A stretch of 35,901 nucleotides of DNA from Deltaproteobacteria bacterium. GTDB taxonomy: Bacteria > Myxococcota_A > Polyangia > JAAYKL01. Made by a program: the position numbers and the translations under genes. The first letter of the stretch is position 1, and every line of letters starts with the position of its first letter. The stretch is taken from contig JAUXHN010000021.1 of the NCBI GenBank assembly GCA_030621515.1, positions 1 through 35,901 of the forward strand. Reading direction: 5' to 3'. Positions 23,704-32,055 of the stretch are shown in pieces. The notes beneath the pieces were generated by a model. It worked only from the letters and a program-made list of their open reading frames with translations, was not told the origin of the DNA and ran no database searches.

Positions 23704-25146
23704 TTGCTTTTCAACTCCTACATCTTCCTGTTCGCTTTTCTTCCCCTCGCGTGGATAACGTTTCGGGTTCTTTCCATGGTGGGTCTCATCAGAGGCGCCA
23801 TCGCCTGCCTGACCGTTGCGTCACTCGCCTTCTATTCCTACTGGAACCCTCCGTTCGTCCTGCTGATTCTCTTCTCCATCGTCTTCAATTTCATCTGGGG
23901 AAGCTTCCTGACCCGCGCAGGGACCAGGAAACGATGGCGACTCTTCATTGGAGTGGCGGTGAATCTGAGCCTGATAGGCTACTTCAAGTACACCGGTTTT
24001 TTCATTGAAAACGCCAACGCATTGTTCAGCCTGAGTTCGAAAGTCCCGGACATATTCCTGCCGCTGGGAATCTCTTTCTTCACCTTCCAGCAAATCGCAT
24101 ATCTCGTCGATTGCCACCGCGGCATCACCAGGGAGCACAGCTTTTTACAATATTGCCTCTTCGTGACCTTCTTTCCCCAGTTGATCGCGGGACCGATCGT
24201 GCATCACGGCGAGATGATGACCCAGTTTTCCGACGAAAGGACTTTCCGTTACAACCCCGAAAACATGGCAACGGGCTTCGCGATCTTCTCCATGGGCCTG
24301 TTCAAAAAGGTCATCATCGCCGACACCCTTTCACCATGGGTGGCCGACATTTTTGATGGAAACGGCGAACCTGCCATGTTGGTAGCTTCGTGGATCGGCA
24401 GCCTGGCCTACACTTTCCAGATCTATTTCGACTTCAGCGGATACTCGGACATGGCGCTCGGCCTGGGGCATTTCTTCAACATCAAGATACCCATCAACTT
24501 CGACGCTCCGTACAAATCCAGAAACATGGTGGAGTTCTGGCAACGCTGGCACATGACCCTGTCCCGCTTCTTGCGCGAATACCTGTACATTCCGCTGGGC
24601 GGCAACCGCAAGGGCACACCGAGACGGTATGTCAATCTCATGGCCGTCATGCTCATCGGCGGCCTCTGGCACGGAGCTGCATGGACCTTCGTCTTCTGGG
24701 GAGGGCTCCACGGGCTCTACCTTTGCATCAACCACGGTTGGGGCAAGATCTCCACCAGATTGGGGTTCAGGCTTCCGCTCGTTTTGGCGTGGGCGCTGAC
24801 CTTCGTCGCGACGGTCTTCGCGTGGGTGTTCTTCAGAGCCGCGACCTTCGGCGCAGCGACTAATATCATCAAGGGGATGGCGGGCTTCAACGGCGTGGAG
24901 AATATGAGGGCCACCTTGCTCAACTCTTCAAACAATGAGTTGATGCCCTGGTTTCCCGGAGACGAGCGGGTCGTGATCCTTATCGCCCTGCTGGCGATGT
25001 GCGTCTCCATGCCCGTGGGCTGGAGATGGGCGCGGGAGAGATTGAAGAGGCTGACTGTCCCCGGAGCGATCTTCGCGGGCTTGCTGTTTTCGTCATCGGT
25101 GCTCGGACTGACACGGATATCCGAGTTCCTTTATTTTCAGTTCTGA
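23704..25146 (+). CDS. MBOAT-family membrane-bound O-acyltransferase (AlgI-like)
   Basis: A 480-aa polytopic protein of normal MBOAT/AlgI length. It starts MLFNSYIFLFAFLP, a family hallmark, which supports the TTG start at 23704 (AGGG 8 nt upstream). Further motifs are LPLGISFFTFQQIAY, FFPQLIAGPI, YFDFSGYSDMALGLG, FWQRWHMTLSRFLREYLYIPLGG and GLWHGAAWTFVFWGGLHG, which holds the conserved His residues. These enzymes move an acyl group, often acetyl, across the inner membrane to a surface polysaccharide with the help of an SGNH/AlgJ-type periplasmic partner; such a partner is encoded 14 nt downstream. Upstream is repeat copy 2 with the predicted promoter. Confidence 0.93.
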   Translation: MLFNSYIFLFAFLPLAWITFRVLSMVGLIRGAIACLTVASLAFYSYWNPPFVLLILFSIVFNFIWGSFLTRAGTRKRWRLFIGVAVNLSLIGYFKYTGFFIENANALFSLSSKVPDIFLPLGISFFTFQQIAYLVDCHRGITREHSFLQYCLFVTFFPQLIAGPIVHHGEMMTQFSDERTFRYNPENMATGFAIFSMGLFKKVIIADTLSPWVADIFDGNGEPAMLVASWIGSLAYTFQIYFDFSGYSDMALGLGHFFNIKIPINFDAPYKSRNMVEFWQRWHMTLSRFLREYLYIPLGGNRKGTPRRYVNLMAVMLIGGLWHGAAWTFVFWGGLHGLYLCINHGWGKISTRLGFRLPLVLAWALTFVATVFAWVFFRAATFGAATNIIKGMAGFNGVENMRATLLNSSNNELMPWFPGDERVVILIALLAMCVSMPVGWRWARERLKRLTVPGAIFAGLLFSSSVLGLTRISEFLYFQF

Positions 25147-25160
25147 CGGGCAAAGTGACC

Positions 25161-26327
25161 ATGAACCACAAATGGAAAATCTGGCTGCTCGCATTTTTGA
25201 TGACGGTATTGCTCTGTCTGGGAGGCATCACAATCTACCAGGTATCGGTCGATCCTTTCGGCGTGTGGAGGTCCGACACAACCGCAGGATACAACAACTA
25301 CAAGATCGCCCAGAAGCAGACGGAACGGGTCTTCAAGATGTATCAGTACGAGATGATAAAACCCGAAGTTGCCTTCTTCGGATCGTCGCGGACCAACTAC
25401 TGCACCCCTCCCGAGTGGCCAGGCGTGACAGACGAGAAAGTATACAATTTCGGTATCACCGCCGTTCATATCCCTGAAGAGAAGTTCTACCTTGACGCGG
25501 CCCTCGATATTCACACGCCAGGGATCGTCGCAATCGCCGTTGACCTCCTCCAGTTCAGTTCCAGATACAACAGGCCTCACAAGGGGTACTCGGAAGACCG
25601 CCTCTGGATGATGACCTTCCACAGGATGACGTCCCTGGTCTCCAAGCTCAAGGATACGGTCCTCTCGTTCGACGCGATCGGCTCTTCGATGGAAGTCACA
25701 GAAGCGAGCGAAAGGAACCCGGACGCAACCTACTACGACCGCGGGTGGGACACCGTACGGCTAACCAGGTGGCCAACCGGGCGCGCGAAGTTCAGGCAAA
25801 TTCTCTTTCGGTATCACACCAACACGTACGCCAAGTTCAGGCGATCCTTCTTCAACTACAAGAAGTTCGAGGTGATGATCGAATCTGCGAAGAAAAAGGG
25901 CGTGAAGGTCGTGATGTACACCAACCCCGTGCACGCGGATTTTCTGATGGCGTACGACATCAACGAGCTGTGGGAAGAGTTCGAGTTCATGAAACGCGAA
26001 ATCGTCAAGCTCGGCCCGCTGTGGGATTTCAACTACATCAACGACGTTTCCAAAAACCGCGACAACTACATCGACCCCTCACATTTCAAGATCTCGATCG
26101 GCCGCCGGATCACCAGCATCCTCGGCAACAACGCCTCCGAAGAAGGAAAGGACTTCGGCGTGATCCTGACCGAGGACAACATAGAGAAAATTTTGATTGA
26201 ACAACGGTCTGCCTTCGATGAATGGAAGACCAGGGACACAGCTGTCTACTACATGCTCGAGGAGGCCCGAGAAGACAGGAACAAGGCGAGGTTCCATCAA
26301 AAAGCCATACGGCTCATCGGGAGGTAG
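25161..26327 (+). CDS. SGNH-hydrolase-like periplasmic partner of MBOAT
   Basis: A 388-aa protein with one N-terminal TM anchor (WLLAFLMTVLLCLGGITIYQV) and a periplasmic domain. FFGSSRTNY fits the SGNH block I nucleophile Ser, and DPSHFKISIG fits the C-terminal Asp-x-x-His dyad, as in DltD- or AlgJ-like partners. The track ORF begins 54 codons earlier inside the MBOAT gene; ATG at 25161 is used because the TM anchor follows at once. The MBOAT stop is 14 nt upstream, so the pair should be cotranscribed and act together to acylate an exported glycan. The last 14 nt overlap the convergent gene at 26314. Confidence 0.8.
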   Translation: MNHKWKIWLLAFLMTVLLCLGGITIYQVSVDPFGVWRSDTTAGYNNYKIAQKQTERVFKMYQYEMIKPEVAFFGSSRTNYCTPPEWPGVTDEKVYNFGITAVHIPEEKFYLDAALDIHTPGIVAIAVDLLQFSSRYNRPHKGYSEDRLWMMTFHRMTSLVSKLKDTVLSFDAIGSSMEVTEASERNPDATYYDRGWDTVRLTRWPTGRAKFRQILFRYHTNTYAKFRRSFFNYKKFEVMIESAKKKGVKVVMYTNPVHADFLMAYDINELWEEFEFMKREIVKLGPLWDFNYINDVSKNRDNYIDPSHFKISIGRRITSILGNNASEEGKDFGVILTEDNIEKILIEQRSAFDEWKTRDTAVYYMLEEAREDRNKARFHQKAIRLIGR

Positions 26328-28743
26328 GTTTTCGCAACTTCCTTCTCAGGCGGCCGGCTCCCAGGAAAACCCCAAACCCGAGCAATCCGACCCATCCGAA
26401 AAGAGAAATGCCCATGGATACGCTCTCGAGCACCGTGGCCTCGTACGCAAAGCGAACCTCGTGTTCTCCCGCCGGAACGATCACCGCAACCAGGTCCGGG
26501 CCGGTGCTCATCACGGTCACCGATTCGCCGTCCACATAGGCTCGCCAATTGTCGAAGAACTGCATGGAAAGCACCAGCAAGGTCGCTTCAGAGGAAGTCA
26601 CCTCGTAAACGAGCTGCCCCGGATCCTCCGCTCCATCCATCCTCCGCATCGAGGCTCCGACCGCTTCTCGAGGCGACAGTTCCAGAACCCCCTCCCACGT
26701 GGAATCATCCTTCCCAAATACACGCGTCTTTACACCCTCTATGTCCATGGCCGATATCAGCTTCTTGCCAGACCTGGCGATCGCCTTCAGGGCGGGAAGA
26801 TCATGTTGGAGGTTACTGTCATCCAGGTACATCACCGCGTCGACCGAATCGATCAGGTCCTCCCGGCCGAGGACCGATGACGGCGCTGTCAGCATCCAGG
26901 GTGTCGCCGCTTCGCCCACCTTCGAAGCCCATCTGCGCACCCATGACTTGCTCAACCAGTACCACTGCCCGGGGCTCGCCACGATGAGCACCCGCGGCCC
27001 CGCCAGTTCGTGCAGCATGGCAGCGTTCAGATCCTCTACCACCGTCATCCTGCCTGTCCGGCCGAGTTTTTTGTATTCTCCCGGCCTCGCTTCAAGCAAC
27101 TGATCGACTCCATCCTTGCCGATCACCATGAACCGAACTCCCATAATTCTTGCGTACCGGGACGCATTCCACATCCTTCCGAGCGGACCACAAACATGAA
27201 GGTTCAACGTAGGTGACGGTGAGGTCCAGTGGTTGCAAACGGTCTGGTAACCACCCTTGACCTCCATCCTGTGCTCGAGCGCATACCTGAACTTCCTGCC
27301 GGGCCGCCGAAACTTGACCGCTACCCGTTTGGGGGCATCGGTTCCCTGCGCCCTGTTGAGTATGCGCACGACCTTGTCGAAGTCTTTCACGTCCCAGAAA
27401 TCCATCATGGGGGTGACAATGCGTATCATCGTCAAGACAAAGCCTGTCGCAATAACGAACGCCCCTGCAACGACAATGTACTTTACGACCACCCTCGGAA
27501 ACGGCCTGATCGCCAACCTGTAGGCCAGCGCTCCGAGCCGGTAGGCGCCGAATGCGGCCAGGGCCATGCAGAAAAACTCAATGAAGTAGCTCACCCTGAA
27601 AGCCTGGACCTTGTTGACCAGCGGCAGTCGAAACAGGAGCGGAAAATCGTCTGTTCCAAGGAGGAACATCACTCCGGTCGCAAGTCCGGCGATCAAAAAC
27701 CGATTCTTGGGATCCCGAATGCCGATTATGGCAAAGATGATTCCCACGCCGGTCAGCAGCGTAAAAAATGGAAATCTCTGGTTGGCGGTCCCGGCCATGT
27801 TCAACTTGATTTCGGACTTGGCGTCAGGAGAATCATCCATCTCACCACCGTCCAGCAGCCTCCCCGAAACCAGAAATCGCCCCATCTCATCCGGCGCCAG
27901 GCCCGCAAACCAGAAAATCCGATCCGGGCGAGCGACAATATCGGAGACGGGCTTCTTTTGCTGCTGCATGTGAACAAATGGCAGCACCCACCCGGCAGCA
28001 AGCACGCCGGCCAGCACCGCCGCGGTCCCGAGTTTCAGCCATATCTCCTTCTTCGCGGGAAGATAGATCAACACGGCCAGCAGGGCTGCAAACGCCGCAT
28101 ACACGGCAAACATCGCGTGAGCAAGAACCGTCAGCGCCATCAATACCCCGGCGGACACCACTTTGCGGCCATCCTTGATGATGTCGATCAACGCCGCCAT
28201 TGCCAGGGGCATCAAGACCGAGGCCAGTACCTGGGTGAGAAACCCCATCTCGTAGTAAGCCTCGAAGGAATTGGAGGTACCGTTGATGGAACCGATGCAG
28301 AGCAGCCCTGCGGCGCCCGCCGCCATGGGGTGAAACCCAAGAGAGAGACAGAATTTGCGGTACGACCAGGGGGTGGCCGCAAACAGAAACGTGATCATCC
28401 AGTTGTGCACGATCGTCGTCGAAAGACCCGTGATGAGCTGGATGGTCCCGCCCATCAAGTATTGGAGAAATTGATAGAACCGGAAACCCGGGAGACCGAA
28501 CATTGTTGGAAGCAACCCCAGCGGATTGCGTCCGGCGGCGATGGTCTGCGCTGTGAGGTTTTGCGTGGACTGGTGGAAGTTGTCGTCCCATGCGATGCTG
28601 GATTCACCCTTGAGAAACGGATAACAAAGGTAGATGACCAGGCCCGATGCGATGGCGGGCAGAACCCAGGTCATCGCCTTCGCCGCTCTATCGACGATTC
28701 GCTCTGGGAAACGGGCTTCCGTGTTGTCTCCTGACTCAATCAT
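26314..28743 (-). CDS. PTPS_related/YfhO-like polytopic membrane protein, probable GT-C type (paralogue B)
   Basis: An 809-aa homologue of the proteins at 19546 and 29536. It shares RFYQFLQYL, IVHNWM, GTDDFPLLFRLP, VQAFRVSYFIEFF, CNHWTSPSPTLNLHVC and the C-terminal DNWRAYVDGESVTV ... IVPAGEHEVRFAY, and ends in a TM with a basic tail. In the first loop it has WDDN where the others have GGDN or SGDL, so it is the most divergent at the expected catalytic Asp region. ATG at 28743 shares one base with the stop of the upstream small protein (TAATG); the track ORF begins 13 codons earlier inside that gene. Expected role: transfer of a sugar from a lipid-linked donor outside the inner membrane. Confidence 0.78.
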   Translation of the reverse strand: MIESGDNTEARFPERIVDRAAKAMTWVLPAIASGLVIYLCYPFLKGESSIAWDDNFHQSTQNLTAQTIAAGRNPLGLLPTMFGLPGFRFYQFLQYLMGGTIQLITGLSTTIVHNWMITFLFAATPWSYRKFCLSLGFHPMAAGAAGLLCIGSINGTSNSFEAYYEMGFLTQVLASVLMPLAMAALIDIIKDGRKVVSAGVLMALTVLAHAMFAVYAAFAALLAVLIYLPAKKEIWLKLGTAAVLAGVLAAGWVLPFVHMQQQKKPVSDIVARPDRIFWFAGLAPDEMGRFLVSGRLLDGGEMDDSPDAKSEIKLNMAGTANQRFPFFTLLTGVGIIFAIIGIRDPKNRFLIAGLATGVMFLLGTDDFPLLFRLPLVNKVQAFRVSYFIEFFCMALAAFGAYRLGALAYRLAIRPFPRVVVKYIVVAGAFVIATGFVLTMIRIVTPMMDFWDVKDFDKVVRILNRAQGTDAPKRVAVKFRRPGRKFRYALEHRMEVKGGYQTVCNHWTSPSPTLNLHVCGPLGRMWNASRYARIMGVRFMVIGKDGVDQLLEARPGEYKKLGRTGRMTVVEDLNAAMLHELAGPRVLIVASPGQWYWLSKSWVRRWASKVGEAATPWMLTAPSSVLGREDLIDSVDAVMYLDDSNLQHDLPALKAIARSGKKLISAMDIEGVKTRVFGKDDSTWEGVLELSPREAVGASMRRMDGAEDPGQLVYEVTSSEATLLVLSMQFFDNWRAYVDGESVTVMSTGPDLVAVIVPAGEHEVRFAYEATVLESVSMGISLFGWVGLLGFGVFLGAGRLRRKLRKPTSR

Positions 28744-29159
28744 TATCGGTAGGGAATCATCGCGGGTGTCGTCTCGAAGCACGACGTGACCGCATCGGCA
28801 TCGTCGAGCACCCGCCAGCAGTATTTTTTCCCTCTGTCCAATCTGGGAAGAACCAGGCTTGTTTTTCTGGTCTTCTTGCTCAGCACCAGCTGTTCGAAAT
28901 CACCGTCAACAGCAACCTGAACCGCAAACTCACCGTCATGGTCGCCGCTTCGCCATGAGAGTCGAATCCTTTCCTCATGAGCAACATACCCGTCGGGCGG
29001 GATCTGCGGCGCCGGGTCGACCCCGAAAATTGTGCCGGCAAGGATCTCGCAGACGACCAGAATCACAAGAGCGCCGGTCACACCGTAGCTGACCGTCGGG
29101 CGAACTCCTGCCCTGAGCTGGTCCATGTCGATCCTGGGTTTCTTCTTTTTCACTCTCAA
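28743..29159 (-). CDS. Small single-pass protein with Fn3-like ectodomain (paralogue B)
   Basis: A 138-aa protein. The likely start is TTG at 29159, overlapping the stop of the previous gene by 4 nt (TTGA); GTG two codons later is an alternative. After a Lys-rich start comes a TM segment (about 25-45), then VDPAPQIPPDGYVAH, IRLSWRSGDHDGEFAVQV, DRGKKYCWRVLDDADAVTSCF. Two cysteines (YCWRV and TSCF) sit at the same places as in the paralogue at 29156 and could form a disulfide. Its TAA stop overlaps the ATG of the large protein B by one base, so here the small gene precedes its large partner. Confidence 0.75.
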   Translation of the reverse strand: MRVKKKKPRIDMDQLRAGVRPTVSYGVTGALVILVVCEILAGTIFGVDPAPQIPPDGYVAHEERIRLSWRSGDHDGEFAVQVAVDGDFEQLVLSKKTRKTSLVLPRLDRGKKYCWRVLDDADAVTSCFETTPAMIPYR

Positions 29160-29539
29160 TACGGCACAAGATGCCTGGCGGTCTTGAAGCACGACATCCG
29201 GGCGTCGTCATCATTGTAAACCCGCCAGCAGTACTTGCGCCCTCCCTCCAGTCCTGAAACGAACACCTTGTTGCTCCTGGTTTCCTTTTGAAAAAAAAGC
29301 TCCTTTTTGTCACTCCCCGCGAACACCTGCAACTCGAATGCTTCTTTCTCGTCTCCCGGGGTCCAGATCAGTTGCGTTCTACTCCCGTGAACGACATACC
29401 CCTCGGGCGGCGTCTGCAGACCAGGCGCTTCAACGAGCACAAGGCTGGTAAAAATCTTGAAAACGGCGTAGACGATCAACAAAGATACCGCTCCGTATCG
29501 CCACGCCCTTTCAAGAACTCTTTTCAATGCAACCTTCAT
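29156..29539 (-). CDS. Small single-pass protein with Fn3-like ectodomain (paralogue C)
   Basis: A 127-aa protein. ATG at 29539 overlaps the stop of the large protein C by 4 nt (ATGA), with an AGGAAGAG ribosome site; the track start 19 codons earlier is inside that gene. It has a TM segment (about 15-37), then VEAPGLQTPPEGYVVH, TQLIWTPGDEKEAFELQV and GGRKYCWRVYNDDDARMSCF. It shares the Cys pair and the PPxGYxxH motif with paralogue B and the general plan with A. It lies in the middle of a four-gene overlapping series: large C, small C, small B, large B. Confidence 0.77.
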   Translation of the reverse strand: MKVALKRVLERAWRYGAVSLLIVYAVFKIFTSLVLVEAPGLQTPPEGYVVHGSRTQLIWTPGDEKEAFELQVFAGSDKKELFFQKETRSNKVFVSGLEGGRKYCWRVYNDDDARMSCFKTARHLVPY

Positions 29540-32055
29540 ATTTTTCTCTTCCTGTATGCAAAAACAACAACCGGAAAAACAAACACAAAGATCCACGTCA
29601 ACCCTGAAATAACAAGATACACTATCTCACTTGAAGGCGTTTCCCATTGAAACACAACTGTGTGACGACCTTCGGGAACAACCGCCGCCACGAAATCAGG
29701 TGCAGCGGCAAAAACCGCCTGCTGTTTCCCGTCGACCGTGGCGCTCCAACCAGGGCAGAACATCTCGGGCAGAACCACCACGGACTGTTGATCAAGCACT
29801 AGATCGTAAACAAACGGCCCACCGATGTGAGCCTCGATCTCCTCGATCTCCACGCCTTCTTCAACATCATCTCCGCGCAAGGTTCCAAGAAGGCTCGGAC
29901 CATCGGTCTCGATCCTGGTTGTCTCCGCGCCGGGAATCTCCTCCACACTGCGAACTTCCTTGCCGCTGTTCGCGAACTCACCAAGGATTTTTTCGTTCGA
30001 TTTGTCGAGAATATTGGCCGAAAGCACCCACACCGCATCCACCGAACCAAGAATTCTCGCATCTATCGGCGCTCCGGCGTCAAGTCGTATGGGCGTCGGG
30101 GGTCCGTTGATCCCCTTCGTCCTCGAGAGCCTGGAGAGCCACGCCCTCCCCAGCTGAAACCACTGTACGTCATTCGAGATGACGAGCACGGCGGGCCGAG
30201 CAACCCAGAGGTATCGGGCTCCCGTATCTGCATACAGATAATATCCACCACCTAGCTTCACTTGTTTCATCACTTTTTGACCGCTGAAAGTAACATCATT
30301 CAGGAAGGTCGCCTGTTTCCGGTTCACAAGATACTGACCGATTCCCATCTTCCTCGTTGCGGAGACATTTCTGCCCGGAGAGAACAACGGCTGGCAGATG
30401 TCGCTGGTGATGGTGGCCCCGATCACTCTCCAGTGACCGCATACGGCACGGTAACCCTTGTATTCCAGATAGTGCATCAGTCGCTTGTTCTTGATGAAGC
30501 GTCCGTGAGTGAACAGGGTTCTACTGGGAAAACGGTCGAGGGCGGGCTCGGTCACCACCTCTCCTCTTTGCAACCTTTTCAGCGAACCGGGACTGACATG
30601 AGCGGTGGCTATCTGGTGCACGAGGTGGATGTAGCCACCAAGAGCGGCGACCAGGAAACATCCGGCCGTCACCATGGTGGTTCGACGACCGACTCCCGGC
30701 AGTTTCCTGATAGATCTTCCAATGAATACCACCGCGATCTCAATCCCGGATGCTGCCAGTCCAAACGCAAAGAACTCCAGCAAATAGGTGCATCTGAAGA
30801 ACTGGATCCTCTTTGAAAAGGGAAGATAACCCAACCAGGGCACGTCGTCCGGACCCATTATCAACAGAAAAGAAAAGATGAACCCGGCAATCAGAAAGCG
30901 ATGAGGTGTTGATCTGAAACGTGTCAGGCAGAGTAGAAAACCCAGCAAGGTTATCACGGTCAAGACCGGCGGTCGCGAGAACGATGCGGCCAGAATGTTG
31001 AGCTTGTCCGTAAGCCTGTCATCGTCATCCTGGGGAGATGCTTCCTTCCTCGTCTGGCGAGCGTCATCCAGAAGCCTGCCCGTGAACAACAATCGCGTGG
31101 TCTCAGATGCGGTAAGACCGTTGTTGAAGTGCGCTGCCCACGGACGCGCAACGATGTCCGGCTCCGGCCTGAACCGTTCCCGAAGCGTCACGAAGGGTAC
31201 GAACCAGAATGCAACGAGCAATCCGGCAAGCACTCCGAACGTGACAAATGGCTTCCAGATTCGTTTGACATCCCAACGATTTACGAAAAACAAAAGCCCG
31301 CCGGCGAAGACCGCATAGACCGCCATCATCACATGGGCAACGAACGCCAGCGCAAACAGGACCGCCGCTCGCACCGGTCCTCTCCCATCCCTCAACATCC
31401 TGGCAAACGCGCCAATGAACAGGGGGAAAAATACAGCGCCCAGCAACTGACTGATAATACCCAGACCAAAATATGCCTCATACGAATTGGCGAAGCCACC
31501 GACGGAGATCAGTGTAAGAAGTGCCGCCAATCCAGAGGTCAACTCTCTCATCCCGATTGAGAGATAACACCAGCGCAGACAAAAAGGCGTCAGCGCGAAA
31601 AAGAAAACAATCAGCAGGTTGTGAATCAGCAAGACATCCACGCGGGTAACAAAATGCGCATATCCGGTCACCAGGTACAGCAGCGGCTGATAGAACTTCA
31701 GTATGGGCGTGCCGAAGTTCAGTGAAATAGGCCCAAACGGGCTTCTGCCCTCGTTGATAGCCCTGGCGACTTCGGCCTCGCAGGCAAGGTGGTAGTTGAG
31801 ATCACCCGACTGATCGATGATATCCTTCGACAACATGCCCCGGGTGGTGAACAGGATGATCGCGCAGGCCAGAATAGCCAGCATCATTCCCGGATTGGAC
31901 TTGACGTATTCGGTGACCCGCCTCAAGACGCCCCTTTTTGCCTTGCGTGTTGCATCTCCTTTTTTGTAAATTGGTGCGCTTTCGTCAACCTTATCTTCGG
32001 GGGCGACGCCGGGATCGTTTGCAGGAGAGGAGCCGGCTTTGAAAAAATCACTCAT
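29536..32055 (-). CDS. PTPS_related/YfhO-like polytopic membrane protein, probable GT-C type (paralogue C)
   Basis: An 839-aa protein (from ATG 32055) that is closer to paralogue A than to B: SGDLNYH, LKFYQPLLYL, LIHNLL, GPDDVPWLGYLPFSKRIQFFRCTYLLEFFAFG, CGHWRVIGATITSDIC, and a C-terminal PGWSATVDGKQQAVFAAAPD ... VVPEGRHTVVFQW. About a dozen TM helices plus a terminal TM with a basic end (AYRKRKI). The first 50 residues before TM1 are hydrophilic and absent in A. With ATG at 32055 the gene start overlaps the divergent GT2 start by 17 nt; TTG at 31926, just before TM1 and after AAAAGGGG, would give an A-like N-terminus and remove the overlap. First gene of the four-gene overlapping operon. Confidence 0.78.
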   Translation of the reverse strand: MSDFFKAGSSPANDPGVAPEDKVDESAPIYKKGDATRKAKRGVLRRVTEYVKSNPGMMLAILACAIILFTTRGMLSKDIIDQSGDLNYHLACEAEVARAINEGRSPFGPISLNFGTPILKFYQPLLYLVTGYAHFVTRVDVLLIHNLLIVFFFALTPFCLRWCYLSIGMRELTSGLAALLTLISVGGFANSYEAYFGLGIISQLLGAVFFPLFIGAFARMLRDGRGPVRAAVLFALAFVAHVMMAVYAVFAGGLLFFVNRWDVKRIWKPFVTFGVLAGLLVAFWFVPFVTLRERFRPEPDIVARPWAAHFNNGLTASETTRLLFTGRLLDDARQTRKEASPQDDDDRLTDKLNILAASFSRPPVLTVITLLGFLLCLTRFRSTPHRFLIAGFIFSFLLIMGPDDVPWLGYLPFSKRIQFFRCTYLLEFFAFGLAASGIEIAVVFIGRSIRKLPGVGRRTTMVTAGCFLVAALGGYIHLVHQIATAHVSPGSLKRLQRGEVVTEPALDRFPSRTLFTHGRFIKNKRLMHYLEYKGYRAVCGHWRVIGATITSDICQPLFSPGRNVSATRKMGIGQYLVNRKQATFLNDVTFSGQKVMKQVKLGGGYYLYADTGARYLWVARPAVLVISNDVQWFQLGRAWLSRLSRTKGINGPPTPIRLDAGAPIDARILGSVDAVWVLSANILDKSNEKILGEFANSGKEVRSVEEIPGAETTRIETDGPSLLGTLRGDDVEEGVEIEEIEAHIGGPFVYDLVLDQQSVVVLPEMFCPGWSATVDGKQQAVFAAAPDFVAAVVPEGRHTVVFQWETPSSEIVYLVISGLTWIFVFVFPVVVFAYRKRKI

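Noticed and set aside
27229-28734. 501-aa plus-strand ORF
   Set aside because: Antisense to membrane protein B; its composition (many His, Gln, Arg) is what the reverse strand of a membrane-protein gene gives.
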